A stretch of 64,000 nucleotides of DNA from Archangium violaceum (lineage in GTDB: Bacteria > Myxococcota > Myxococcia > Myxococcales > Myxococcaceae): NCBI RefSeq assembly GCF_016887565.1, contig NZ_CP069396.1:4181001-4245000 (forward strand), in the 5' to 3' direction. The notes under the pieces are model-generated. The model did no database searches. It was not told the origin of the DNA and saw only the letters and a list, made by a program, of their open reading frames with translations. Below are positions 46,389 through 54,580 of the stretch, piece after piece. The position numbers and the translations under genes are program-made. Position 1 is the stretch's first letter, and each line of letters begins with the position of its first letter.

Positions 46389-46595
46389 CGGGCCCGAGCT
46401 TCGCTTGCCGGGCCCCGGGTGCCCACCGTGGCTACCGGCCCGAGCTTCGGCTGCCGCGCCCGCTGGTACCGCCACCGGGCCCGAGGCGCGGGCGCACCCA
46501 GCGCGGCGCCCTGGCGGCTCCACCGCGCCTGAGCTTCGGCTGCTGTGCCCTGATTGCCTCCACCCGCCCGAGGTGCCCGCCCTGGCTGCCGTCGT
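46389..46595. repeat. Degenerate GC-rich tandem repeat (alternating 47- and 40-base units)
   Basis: Units begin at about 46389, 46436, 46476, 46524 and 46564 with GGCCCGAG or a close variant, and end in CCACC or TACC, giving a higher-order period near 88 bases. GAGCTTCGSCTGCYG recurs in three units. The stretch 46200-46596 holds no convincing gene; small open frames across it are by-products of the repeat. Confidence 0.5.
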
Positions 46596-46596
46596 G

Positions 46597-46953
46597 CTAC
46601 TCAACATCTAGGCTCCAAGTGCCCTCCTCCCAATACTTCAACGTCTGAGTTGCCATAAAGGGGATCATGCCTTCCCCTTTAGCCGCTTCCTCTAAAACGG
46701 GCTTAGCTTGCTCGGGTCGATCACTGAGCAGGTAGGTTGCCGCCTTGACCCGAACATCCAGGCGGGGGTGAATCAACAGCGTTGCGAGCGCATCACGCCC
46801 AGCGTCGCCGTGTGCTCGCAGCTTCTTGAATGCCGTGATGTATCGCTTTGTGTATTTTCTGCCGCCTGTACGGTCGCCACTCCAGATTGCATCCGTGTGC
46901 GCGGCTACATTCCGAGCGAATTCTTCCGCGATTTCTCCCAAGTTCATCACCAA
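46597..46953 (-). CDS. DUF2019-like helical-repeat immunity protein
   Basis: A 118-residue all-helical protein with HEAT-like features: ALATLLIHPRLDVRVKAATY and PFMATQTLKYWEEGTW, the latter typical of DUF2019 proteins. It starts inside the last codons of the toxin gene (7-base overlap), so the pair is co-translated. By position and size it is the immunity partner of the HNH-like toxin lipoprotein. GC content is visibly lower than in the flanking ara genes. Confidence 0.7.
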   Translation of the reverse strand: MVMNLGEIAEEFARNVAAHTDAIWSGDRTGGRKYTKRYITAFKKLRAHGDAGRDALATLLIHPRLDVRVKAATYLLSDRPEQAKPVLEEAAKGEGMIPFMATQTLKYWEEGTWSLDVE

Positions 46954-48389
46954 ACTCCCCTTCTAATGTTCTCAATCGCCAATAGACCAAACGCGCGCTG
47001 TGCCTCATACGATTGACCGTCGAGCCATTGTCTGATCGTCAGAGTCGAAGACTTGGTAATATTCTCTTGAATCGACGAATAGAAGGCACTCACTCTGTCG
47101 TGAAGGGGTTTTTCCAGGGCTATGACGTTCTCGGTGTTGTGGATGGCCTCGGAACCGAAGCGCTTGGCGTTGCGCTTCTCAACGATGTGATGCCAATCCT
47201 TGCCATCGCCCGCCTTGCCCATGTAACGCTTGAATGATCTGAATGACCCAAATGCACGATGCCCAACAGGGAGAAGCCTGCCGCCTTTCGCAGGCGGATT
47301 TAGTTGTAGCGCAGAGCGCGCGCCTCCTCCGTTCCGCGCAGTCATGGACACGGCGTTGACTGGCAGGACAATGCGGATCGTGCCCTCGTTTACGGAAACA
47401 ATGACTCGCTCGGCACCGGTTGCCGTATCCATCATGCGAAGTCCGGTGTTTGCCTCGACCGTGCGCGAGGCTTGCCCAAAGCCCGGCAGCTTAGGCCCTT
47501 TCGACATGAGCGCCGCCGTTTCACCTATCGCCGCCGTCGCCACCATGACCAGAATTCGCACGCTATTGGGGCCGATGACTCTTCCGAACCTGTCACCCAC
47601 CTCTCGCAGTTCCGCGAAGGTAGAGGCTCGCGGCGCATCTTGGTAAAGCTGCGCATAGGCTCGCAGCAGATCAAGGAATTCCCATCCGAGATAACCCCAC
47701 ATGAGCACGGAGAACGCGAGCGCAACGCTCTTCGTGATGGGCTCCGGTGCCAGCAACAGCGCCATGTATGCTGTGATGGTGAAGCTGAGAGTAGCCAGCA
47801 CCCGCGTAGGGTTGAGCATGGCCCGCACTTCCGCGTCCACTCCCTCTAGGGCAGGACCCACCGCCAGGGCAAGGGCAATGCTGCGCTTATCGTCAGCTTG
47901 AAGGCGAGGCCCGTCATCAAACAAAGTTAGACAGTCGCCAGGAGTGCCGCGCCGCTCGCAAAATCGCCCGTAGGACTGCGCAAGGCCTGATTGCCACGCT
48001 TCACCACTCAAGGGCGCGGACGCTAGCGCCAGTTTCCGACCGACGTACAGCGGGGGGCATGAGGCGGACACCCGCAGCGGGACTTGGAGCCAAAACGTTG
48101 TCAGAGCTGCGGCAAGCTCGGAGTCACTGACCCGCACCGGCTGAAAGTCCGTGGGCAGGTTGGAGAAGATGGCCTCGCCCTCGCCCGTGTCCTCGTCGTC
48201 AGCTTCCGCTTCCAACGCCCACGTTTCGGGCGAGTCATGCGACACAGGCGGACGGTAATGGTATGCCGCGCCCGTGGGGGCCCCCGTGGCGCACGCTGTA
48301 ACCAGCATCAACGCCGCCAAAGCCAGCGCTCCCACGCGCAAGAGCTGCCGTGTGTCCACGGGACGCGAATCAACGGAGTATTTCAACAT
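46947..48389 (-). CDS. Polymorphic toxin lipoprotein with C-terminal HNH-like nuclease domain (Sit-like)
   Basis: A 480-residue protein. A signal peptide with lipobox LVTAC lipidates C33. The N-terminal half is unassigned. Residues about 215-260 form two hydrophobic helices (VLATLSFTITAYMALLLAP). The C-terminal domain carries KDWHHIVEKRNAKRFG (HH at 400-401) and NTENVIALEKPLH, an HNH/GHH-type nuclease pattern. A DUF2019-like immunity gene overlaps its end. This parallels the toxin at 2453 and the Sit toxins delivered by outer-membrane exchange in Myxococcus; that link is inferred. GAGAGG precedes the ATG by 7 bases. Confidence 0.75.
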   Translation of the reverse strand: MLKYSVDSRPVDTRQLLRVGALALAALMLVTACATGAPTGAAYHYRPPVSHDSPETWALEAEADDEDTGEGEAIFSNLPTDFQPVRVSDSELAAALTTFWLQVPLRVSASCPPLYVGRKLALASAPLSGEAWQSGLAQSYGRFCERRGTPGDCLTLFDDGPRLQADDKRSIALALAVGPALEGVDAEVRAMLNPTRVLATLSFTITAYMALLLAPEPITKSVALAFSVLMWGYLGWEFLDLLRAYAQLYQDAPRASTFAELREVGDRFGRVIGPNSVRILVMVATAAIGETAALMSKGPKLPGFGQASRTVEANTGLRMMDTATGAERVIVSVNEGTIRIVLPVNAVSMTARNGGGARSALQLNPPAKGGRLLPVGHRAFGSFRSFKRYMGKAGDGKDWHHIVEKRNAKRFGSEAIHNTENVIALEKPLHDRVSAFYSSIQENITKSSTLTIRQWLDGQSYEAQRAFGLLAIENIRRGVW

Positions 48390-48572
48390 CGCCGCACCTC
48401 TCCGGGCGGGCCGCCCAAGCGTTGGAAGCCCAAACCCGAAGATTACAGAGAGTGGCTGACAGCAAGGTCAATCTGTCGGGACTGGCTAGGTACTGAAAAC
48501 CCATTGGGTAGGTCATGCTCCCCTCGGGCCGGATGGGGTGGCGGCACTCTCGCCGTCACTACGGGGGAGTTT

Positions 48573-48713
48573 GGCGGCAGCATGTGCCCTGGCGAGGTGT
48601 GGCCGGGAGAGGCAGGTGGGCCATAGGGTGTGCGAGGTTGGTTCCCAGCACTGGGCCACTCCAGGCCGCGTGGTATTGAGGCTTGAGCCGCCATGGCCAA
48701 GAGGCCAGGGCCC
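48573..48713. repeat. Imperfect repeats left of the AIPR gene
   Basis: Two segments here have partners on the other side of the AIPR gene in the same orientation. GGCGG...GGTGGG (48573-48620) resembles 50965-51013 at about four of five positions. TTGAGGCTTGAGCCGCC...AGGGCCC (48676-48713) resembles 50694-50733. The segment order differs between the two sides, so this is not a simple direct duplication. Confidence 0.55.
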
Positions 48714-48729
48714 ATGCCGCGCCCGGGCA

Positions 48730-48738
48730 CCTATACGC
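48730..48738. repeat. CCTATACGC element end beside the AIPR gene
   Basis: The nine bases CCTATACGC match the last bases of the repeat ends at 53379-53392 and 62857-62870, in the same orientation. Here it lies 8 bases beyond the AIPR stop codon. Only the terminus is shared; the preceding sequence is a different repeat. Confidence 0.4.
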
Positions 48739-48746
48739 TGTCGGCT

Positions 48747-50579
48747 TCATGCCTGTCTGTCGGCTTCAGCAGCACCAAGGAGCGCGAAGACATCCACTCC
48801 CTCTGTCCTGGTCTTCTTCAAGGCGCGTTGGACGCAGTCTTGATCTGTCGCGCTCTTCCACCCGAGGTCCTTCTTTGGATCTCTCCAGATCTCGTAAAGG
48901 AGTTGCTGCAGCCCCGTGTTCTGGGCAGCCATCAGCTTCTTCAAACGATCTCGCAGAGGGTGGGTGGGACCGGTGCGTCCGAGAACGACCGAGCCGTACT
49001 CGGTCACGAGTTTGGGCGCCGTCTTGACGATGTGACGCGCCAGGATCTTGGTCACCGGAAAAGTGAATCGGGTACGCGACAGTCCCTCGAGATTGGCCGT
49101 CTTATCCTTCACGTCCTTCAGCGCGAACGGAACGACGCGCAGCATGTTGCGGAGGAATACTAGAAGATCGAGATTGCCGAGCTTCTCTTCGTCGAAGACT
49201 CGCTTGTAGGTCGCGTCTTCGAAGATGTCGCTGAGCTTGGATGCCACCGAGAGAGCGGGCTGATCGGAGACGACCGAGATCGCCTGTGCGAGTTCCTCCA
49301 TTTTCAGCGGCTCGTGCCGGCTGTTCGAATAGAGCTCCTCGAACGCAAGCTCCTTTGCCCGACTGTGATTCTCGAATGCGCCCTCCTGACGCTCGTAGAA
49401 GATTTTCCGCTCTGCGAAGCGTTCCGCAAGACGCAGTTGAACTGGGTCGTTCGCACGAAAAGCCGAGGGGCGAATCGCGGTCTGGCGATTGTTGCTGACG
49501 GTGACGTGACGGACGAAGTCCTCGTCGTGCGTGATGACCACGCGAACCGGAACTGGAATCGAACGCCAACGGTCCTCGTCGATGCGGGCTTTGTTCTTCG
49601 GATTCTGTGTGAAGAGGAACGAACTTTTAATCGTCTGGCATCCGTTGAGAACGTTCGGGCCACGAATTGAAAGCTGACCCTCCGTTTTCTCAACCCATTT
49701 TGCGTGAACCGTCACGCCGTTGTGAAACATCGCGAAGCGCTCCGGGGGAGGGGAACTCTCCTTGATGTTCATGCAGAGTGTTCTGAGCGTTTCACGAATG
49801 TGTCGTGCCGGTCCTTTCTCCAGGCCTTTGAAGTTGAAGAAGCGCACGTTCTTAGAGAAGAGCTGCTCGCCATAGTCTCGGTAGAGTTCCACGAGATCGG
49901 ACAGGTAGCCAAGACCAGCGAAGTAGCGGGTGGTTCCTCTGGTCTTGAGTTCGACACCTTCAAAGCGGAGTACGCGCGCCTGAGTTGGAACGTTGACCGG
50001 TGCCGGTTCGCGAGGGAGAAGCTTTTCGGGCCCATTCAGGTTGAGGTTCACGACGTGGTTGCCCAAGAGAGTCTGAGCACATTCCGAGAACTTCTCGCGA
50101 GCGCCAGCGATTGTCCTGTCAAGCGTTTGGTCCTCGTCGGAGCAGAGGTGGAGCACCTCGAATTCGATGCGGAGGTTTTGAATGGCTTCTGGGTGTCGTT
50201 GAATCGCTGCGGCAAGGCTGGGAATGATCCGGTGCTGTGAAGCGGCGTCGCTGGGAGCACCGCTGAAGATCCGCTGAACCTCCTGCATCGTCCGTTCGAA
50301 GCCAATAATCGCCTTCTTCAATTCCTGCCGGCTCTCTGAGAACTTCGCCTGGACGAGATGAAGGGTGAGACCGCGTTCCGGATGCTGGTGCAGATGGAAC
50401 GCATCGAGGCCGAAGTCCCCAGCTGCTCCATCGGCAGTGCGGCCCGTTGCCTCCTGACCGGCGAGTTCGAAGCGACGGTGGAGCCACCACGCGGGAAAGG
50501 CGTCGGCGGCGGACCTGCCGAAGCCATGATCCTGGTGGAATCTGGAAACCTCAGCCCGGATGCGATCGATCGTGTCCAT
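48747..50579 (-). CDS. AIPR-family abortive-infection protein with PD-(D/E)xK-like motif
   Basis: A 610-residue protein. Residues about 230-540 match the AIPR family of phage-exclusion proteins: [54 protein letters not shown]. The N-terminus has GLDAFHL and LHLVQAKF (D59, Q77, K79), the spacing of a restriction-endonuclease-like active site often seen in these proteins. It would kill or halt infected cells, probably by nucleic-acid cleavage. GC is clearly below that of its neighbours and imperfect repeats flank it, both signs of transfer. ATG 50579 is chosen; the frame is open to 50834 but through repeat DNA. Confidence 0.82.
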   Translation of the reverse strand: MDTIDRIRAEVSRFHQDHGFGRSAADAFPAWWLHRRFELAGQEATGRTADGAAGDFGLDAFHLHQHPERGLTLHLVQAKFSESRQELKKAIIGFERTMQEVQRIFSGAPSDAASQHRIIPSLAAAIQRHPEAIQNLRIEFEVLHLCSDEDQTLDRTIAGAREKFSECAQTLLGNHVVNLNLNGPEKLLPREPAPVNVPTQARVLRFEGVELKTRGTTRYFAGLGYLSDLVELYRDYGEQLFSKNVRFFNFKGLEKGPARHIRETLRTLCMNIKESSPPPERFAMFHNGVTVHAKWVEKTEGQLSIRGPNVLNGCQTIKSSFLFTQNPKNKARIDEDRWRSIPVPVRVVITHDEDFVRHVTVSNNRQTAIRPSAFRANDPVQLRLAERFAERKIFYERQEGAFENHSRAKELAFEELYSNSRHEPLKMEELAQAISVVSDQPALSVASKLSDIFEDATYKRVFDEEKLGNLDLLVFLRNMLRVVPFALKDVKDKTANLEGLSRTRFTFPVTKILARHIVKTAPKLVTEYGSVVLGRTGPTHPLRDRLKKLMAAQNTGLQQLLYEIWRDPKKDLGWKSATDQDCVQRALKKTRTEGVDVFALLGAAEADRQA

Positions 50580-50693
50580 GCCGCATAGATTACATTTTGT
50601 CCCGGCTGCTCGCGAAGCAGGGGACGGCAGGTTTTCGCGAGACGGTGCGCAAGCAGGTAGGTGCGCCGGCTCGTCGAGGCGAAGGCCATCAAG

Positions 50694-51013
50694 TTGAGGT
50701 TCAAGCCGCCACAGGCCAACAGGCCCAGGGCCCCCCCGTCCCCCTCTCCTGGGAGGGCGGCCTGGGCAGGCTTGTGCCCCAAGAGGACTTGGTCCAAATT
50801 TGGTCCGACAAGAACCGATTTGGTCCCCCCCCAAGGCGAGCCGCGCCTCCTCGTTGGGAGTAGGCTCGGCTCAGAGCGGCGGGTTGCTCTGCATGAAAGC
50901 GGCGGGAATCGAACCCGCCGCCTGGGACTTCCAGAGGGGGGCTGGCGGAGTCTCGTGGGAGCCTGGCGGTAGCCTGTACCCTGGCGCAGTGTGACCGGGG
51001 AGGGGTAGGTGGG
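50694..51013. repeat. Imperfect repeats right of the AIPR gene
   Basis: Partners of the segments at 48676-48713 (copy here 50694-50733, TTGAGGTTCAAGCCGCC) and 48573-48620 (copy here 50965-51013). A looser relative of the first, GAGGTTCAAGGCGGCC, also occurs after 62690. They bracket the defence gene and may mark the edges of a mobile cassette. Confidence 0.5.
50899..50921. other. T-arm-like perfect hairpin, possible att site
   Basis: An 8-bp perfect stem with a 7-base loop; on the minus strand GCGGG-TTCGATT-CCCGC is a textbook tRNA/tmRNA T-arm. No complete tRNA can be folded around it and no CCA end follows. It shares CGGCGGGAATCGAA with 46256-46269, and the two could be the boundary marks of the inserted island. 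Confidence 0.45.
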
Positions 51014-51272
51014 GGAGCGCGGGTGGGCGTACCGGCGGAGGCGGCCGGAGGGGACGGTGCTGGCGGCACCCAACGCAGTGCGAGCCATTGTGCAGCACCT
51101 GGCACGGCCCACTGGGCCTGCGCTACTGGCTGCAGCGCAGGGGCCTGCCCAGCACGCGGGGTGTTGAGCCTCGAGCCCGTCACGCGGCCAAAGACGCCCA
51201 CACCCGTGCTGCCTCCCCCTGGGGGGCCACCTGGGCCGGCGTGTGCATAAAGGGGCTGCACCGCCTCTGCAC

Positions 51273-51335
51273 CGGCACGGCGCACAGCCCGCGTGGCACC
51301 CGGCAGCAGCCCTCCTCGACCCCTCGCTTCCAGCC
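51273..51335. repeat. 63-base exact repeat, copy 1
   Basis: Identical over 63 bases to 53294-53356 and in the same orientation. It lies 31 bases beyond the stop of the papain-fold gene. The similarity to copy 2 stops abruptly at 51336, so this copy lacks the TCCCGCCTATACGC end. Confidence 0.9.
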
Positions 51336-51366
51336 AGCATCGAGGAGGAGCTCCTTCAGCCTCTCG

Positions 51367-52380
51367 TCAACCGCCAGGCGCAGTTCCTCGTCGTCCGAGG
51401 CGGAGAATCGCCACCTCTCCGTCGAACGCTCCTTCTCCCAGGCGCGAGAGATGGAGCGCCTCGGGGCCTGCATGCAAGACGAGATCGTCCGCGTCCAAGA
51501 GCCCGTTCGCGTTCCCGTCCGAGTAGAAGGCCCCCACGTGCTGGAACTGCCTCGCACCGGGGTACCGCACGGCGAGCAGATCGCCCGGCCGGACGTTCTC
51601 GCCAATGGGCAGCGCACGAGCCGGTGCGCCCTGGCGGAGCTGGACCGTGGCCGCCCTGGGAAGCTCCTCCACCAGCGCGGCGACGTTGTAGTCACGGTCG
51701 AGAGGCTTGCCCATCCAGCGGGCGCGCGCGGCCATGAGCACGTCCGCGCAGTCCACGCCGATGTAGTTGTAGCTCTGGTGCGGAACGGAACCGAACAGGC
51801 CCGGGACATTGAAGAAGGATGTGAGGTAGCCCAGGTACCCCTCCCCCTCGCGGATGGAGATTCGGAACACCTTGGGCGAGAGACCGCGGTGATCGCTCTG
51901 TTCGAGCCCCGGAGAGCTCGAGGTGGCGCCGCCTTCTTCCACCTCGGCCTGGAACCAGAAGGTGCCCACGCCTTCCACGTAGTGGGGCGCCTTGGCCGGA
52001 TGCGGATCCAGCTCCTCGCCACGGAGGACTCTCCCGGAGGCGTCGAGCGGATTGATCTCCCAGTGGCCGCGCAGGCTCCGGAGTTCCTCGCGGAGGTATG
52101 GAATCTTCCCCCAGCCCGTCCACGCGTACGGGGAGGGCTCCCAGGGGTGGTTGGCGTTCTTGTAGTAGCGCGAAAGGTCCGCGTAGATGCGGTACCAGCG
52201 AATGGAGGCGCCTGGGCGGGGAGCCACACGCAGGGTGACAGCCTCTCCCTTGCGTGGCGAAATGGACACCACACGCATCCACCGCCCGGAGCCAACGCGG
52301 GCCTCGATCGAAAGTTCTCCAGCCCAGGACGAGAGGGCGGCCAGCAGGCTCACCGAGAAGAGCAGCGCTCGTGGTAGCAT
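51367..52380 (-). CDS. Exported papain-fold (NlpC/P60-like) protein
   Basis: A 337-residue protein with a signal peptide (LLAALSSWAG, cleavage near residue 20). Residues about 20-175 are a beta-rich region of unknown type. The C-terminal part contains YIGVDCADVLMAARARWMG and QFQHVGAFYSD, with cysteine and histidine placed as in the catalytic dyad of NlpC/P60-type amidases and peptidases. A cell-wall or peptide hydrolase is likely, but I cannot name the subfamily. ATG 52380 is used; GTG 52389 is an alternative. Confidence 0.65.
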   Translation of the reverse strand: MLPRALLFSVSLLAALSSWAGELSIEARVGSGRWMRVVSISPRKGEAVTLRVAPRPGASIRWYRIYADLSRYYKNANHPWEPSPYAWTGWGKIPYLREELRSLRGHWEINPLDASGRVLRGEELDPHPAKAPHYVEGVGTFWFQAEVEEGGATSSSPGLEQSDHRGLSPKVFRISIREGEGYLGYLTSFFNVPGLFGSVPHQSYNYIGVDCADVLMAARARWMGKPLDRDYNVAALVEELPRAATVQLRQGAPARALPIGENVRPGDLLAVRYPGARQFQHVGAFYSDGNANGLLDADDLVLHAGPEALHLSRLGEGAFDGEVAILRLGRRGTAPGG

Positions 52381-52577
52381 GGGCCACACGGTAACACCGT
52401 CAGATGAGCGTCGGTGCCAGGCTCACGCCAAGCGCAGGTTCGCGGGTAGTCGGACCTCGCGGACACCACAGCGCCCACCGTGAGCTGTCCGGCCAACCAC
52501 GGCGAGATGGCCGACACCGTGAACTACGGGCTGCTCAGGCGCTACTGGGCGAGCGCTGAGCAGCCCGGCCGGCCGCA

Positions 52578-52976
52578 TCAGGCCTGCGGCGCCATCCAGA
52601 CCAGGTTCCACAGGTGGCCGTCGAGGTCCTCGAAGCCCTGGTCATACATGAAGCCGCGGTCCTCGGGCGGATGCGGAGTACGGCCGCCGGCGGCGACGGC
52701 CTTGGCGATCAGACTGTCCACCTCTTCCCGGCTCTCGCAGCTCAGGCAGATGATGACCTCGTTGGCCTCCTTCGCCTGCACGACGGGCTTGTCGATGAGG
52801 GTCTTGAAGAACGCTTCGGTCATCAGCATGGCATAAATACTGCCATCCACGATGACCATGAACGCCGCGCTCTCGTTGCTGAATTGTGGATTGAAGCTGA
52901 AGCCGAGAGCGGAAAAGAAGGCCTTGGATTTGTCCAGGTCCTTGACCGGCAGGTTGAAGATGATCTGCTTGTTCAT
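52578..52976 (-). CDS. VOC-family (glyoxalase-like) protein
   Basis: A 132-residue single-domain protein of the vicinal oxygen chelate superfamily: IIFNLPVKDLDKSKAFFSAL at the start, IYAMLMTEAFFKTLI in the middle and FEDLDGHLWNLVWM at the end, as in the PhnB/bleomycin-resistance-like branch. It starts after GGGGA. Such proteins often dimerise to make a metal site; no substrate can be given. Its codon use is slightly less GC-biased than the core genes. Confidence 0.85.
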   Translation of the reverse strand: MNKQIIFNLPVKDLDKSKAFFSALGFSFNPQFSNESAAFMVIVDGSIYAMLMTEAFFKTLIDKPVVQAKEANEVIICLSCESREEVDSLIAKAVAAGGRTPHPPEDRGFMYDQGFEDLDGHLWNLVWMAPQA

Positions 52977-53086
52977 GACGTCCCCATGTCGAAAGGTGAG
53001 TTGAATAACGGGTCCTGCATCCGGACGACGAATGATGACGCATGAAATCGACAAGCGCGCGAAAAGAATTTTCGCTGCGATGGCGC

Positions 53087-53293
53087 TCACGAGACCGCTT
53101 CGCTGTTGCGCCACGCCGACAGTTCTCGCACACGGTCGAACCACGCCAGCAGATGCGGGTAGTCGCCCAGCGGCAGGCGCGCCTGCTCGCGGTACATCAG
53201 CGGCGCCGCCACCGCGTAGTCGGCCAGGGTCACGGCTTCGCCCACCAGCCAGCGGCGGTAGCGAGCGTGGCACCCCAGGCAGCGGTCAGCAAG
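53087..53293 (-). pseudogene. C-terminal fragment of a glutathione S-transferase
   Basis: Only the tail of a GST remains: RWLVGEAVTLADYAVAAPLM and DYPHLLAWFDRV are typical of the C-terminal helical domain, ending at a proper stop. The N-terminal thioredoxin domain is missing because similarity breaks where the 99-base repeat begins at about 53294; the frame then continues into repeat sequence. The fragment cannot be a functional enzyme. Confidence 0.7.
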
Positions 53294-53392
53294 CGGCACG
53301 GCGCACAGCCCGCGTGGCACCCGGCAGCAGCCCTCCTCGACCCCTCGCTTCCAGCCCTCCCCCTCAACAGGTCCCCTATCCCGCCTATACGC
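53294..53392. repeat. About 99-base repeat element (63-base copy 2 plus conserved end)
   Basis: It begins with the 63 bases identical to 51273-51335 and ends in TCCCGCCTATACGC. Aligning loosely, its last 80 bases are about three-quarters identical to 62785-62870. It sits exactly between a GST lacking its start and an Hsp20 gene lacking its end, as expected of an inserted or recombined element. Confidence 0.65.
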
Positions 53393-53603
53393 CGTTGATG
53401 GCCACCTTGATGTCCTCCTTGTTCACGCCCGGGATGTCGGCCTTGACCAGATACGCCTGGTCGTTCTCCTCCACGTCCATGCGCATGCGTGGCGCACTGT
53501 CGCCGCTGCGCACGACATCGCGCAGCAGATCGTCGAAGTCGCGGAAGGGATCGAAACGCGCCAGCTCACGGAAAGGATCGAAGCGCATCAAACTGTTTGC
53601 CAT
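53385..53603 (-). pseudogene. 3'-truncated Hsp20 small heat-shock protein gene
   Basis: Starts correctly with GGAGG 6 bases before ATG and encodes MANSLMRFDPFRELARFDPF, the N-terminus of proteobacterial Hsp20, then the beginning of the alpha-crystallin domain (YLVKADIPGVNKEDIKVAING). The domain is cut at about residue 71, where a TAG supplied by the repeat end (CGTATAG) stops it. A working Hsp20 is about 140-150 residues, so this is a remnant. Confidence 0.8.
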
Positions 53604-53717
53604 GGTTTGCCTCCTCTCATGAAAAAAGCGCGGCAAAGGCCGCGCCGTCCAAGCATGATGAGAAGCGAAAGAGGCGGAAGTTTGAGATGTCTCAAACGCC
53701 CGCCCTTGACGCGCGCC

Positions 53718-54422
53718 TCAGCCGGCCTTGGGCACGTTCAAGCCCAGCACCACGGCCGGGCGGGCCAGGAAGGCGTCCAGCACGCGCTTGACGTTGCCAA
53801 AGCGCGAGAACTCCACCAGCTCGCCGGCCTCGTAGAAGCCGACCAGATTGCGCACCCAGGGGAAGATGGCCATGTCGGCGATGGTGTACTCCTCGCCCAT
53901 GACCCAGCTGCGGCCCTCCAGGCGCTGGTCCAGCACGCCCAGCAGGCGCTTGGACTCGTTCAGGTAGCGGTCGCGCGGGCGCTTGTCCTCGTACTCGCGG
54001 CCGGCGAACTTGTGGAAGAAGCCGACCTGGCCGAACATGGGGCCGATGCCGCCCATCTGGAACATCACCCACTGGATGGTCTCGTAGCGCGCGGCCGCGT
54101 CCCGCGGCAGGAACTTGCCGGTCTTCTCGGCCAGGTAGATCAGGATGGCGCCCGACTCGAACAGGCCCAGCGGCTTGCCGCCCGGACCGTCCGGATCGAT
54201 GATGGCGGGAATCTTGTTGTTTGGGTTCAGCGACAGGAATTCCGGCGTCATCTGGTCGTTGGTCTCGAAGCTGACCAGGTGCGGCTCATAGGCCAGGCCG
54301 GCCTCCTCCAGAAAGATGGATACCTTGACGCCGTTCGGCGTGGGCAGCGAATACAGCTGGATGCGGTCCGGCGTCTGGGCCGGCCACTTCTTGGTGATGG
54401 GGAATTGCGACAGGTCGGTCAT
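53718..54422 (-). CDS. Glutathione S-transferase, YghU/nu-class like
   Basis: A 234-residue complete GST. The thioredoxin domain has LYSLPTPNGVKVSIFLEEA, a TPNG motif typical of nu-class YghU/YfcG enzymes, and NNKIPAIID followed by LFESGAILIYLA, which binds the glutathione glutamyl group. The helical domain contains YTIADMAIFPW. Such enzymes have disulfide reductase activity. AAGGAAG precedes the ATG. With the broken GST and Hsp20 next door, it forms a small imported stress cluster resembling betaproteobacterial genes; the donor is a guess. Confidence 0.85.
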   Translation of the reverse strand: MTDLSQFPITKKWPAQTPDRIQLYSLPTPNGVKVSIFLEEAGLAYEPHLVSFETNDQMTPEFLSLNPNNKIPAIIDPDGPGGKPLGLFESGAILIYLAEKTGKFLPRDAAARYETIQWVMFQMGGIGPMFGQVGFFHKFAGREYEDKRPRDRYLNESKRLLGVLDQRLEGRSWVMGEEYTIADMAIFPWVRNLVGFYEAGELVEFSRFGNVKRVLDAFLARPAVVLGLNVPKAG

Positions 54423-54555
54423 GGTCTTCCTTCGTGTGCGGTGCAAAAGGCGATTATCACCGAATCGCGCAAAACGCGCCGGACACGGCCTTGAACCGCC
54501 ATTCCACACGGCTGGGTGTTGGACTCCACCTCATCCCACTGGCCCGCTTCCGACG

Positions 54556-54580
54556 CACCCCTCTCCATCAGAGAGGGGTG
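54556..54580 (-). terminator. Hairpin overlapping the end of the frameshifted gene
   Basis: A 10-bp perfect stem (CACCCCTCTC / GAGAGGGGTG) with a CATCA loop; the stop codon of the leftward frame lies in the loop. It is well placed to end the leftward transcript from 55800. Confidence 0.55.

Larger units (their letters stand above)
50580..51366. other. Gene-free repeat mosaic between AIPR and papain-fold genes
   Basis: These 787 bases hold no convincing intact gene. They contain the AIPR-flanking repeats (50694-50733, 50965-51013), the palindrome CCAAATTTGG (50794-50803) inside repeated TTTGGTCC copies in the AIPR upstream region, a T-arm-like hairpin (50899-50921) and a 63-base duplication (51273-51335). 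In one plus frame near 51025-51060, [12 protein letters not shown] resembles the start of IS91-type transposases, so the stretch may be transposon wreckage. Confidence 0.5.

Noticed and set aside
46389-46595. CRISPR array
   Set aside because: Units are degenerate, of alternating length and without spacers or cas genes.
50899-50921. Complete tRNA or tmRNA gene
   Set aside because: Only a T-arm-like hairpin can be folded; acceptor, D and anticodon arms and the CCA end are absent.
51019-51100. IS91-type transposase gene
   Set aside because: Only about 12 residues ([12 protein letters not shown]) match the usual start; no open frame or catalytic motifs follow, so it is mentioned only as possible wreckage.
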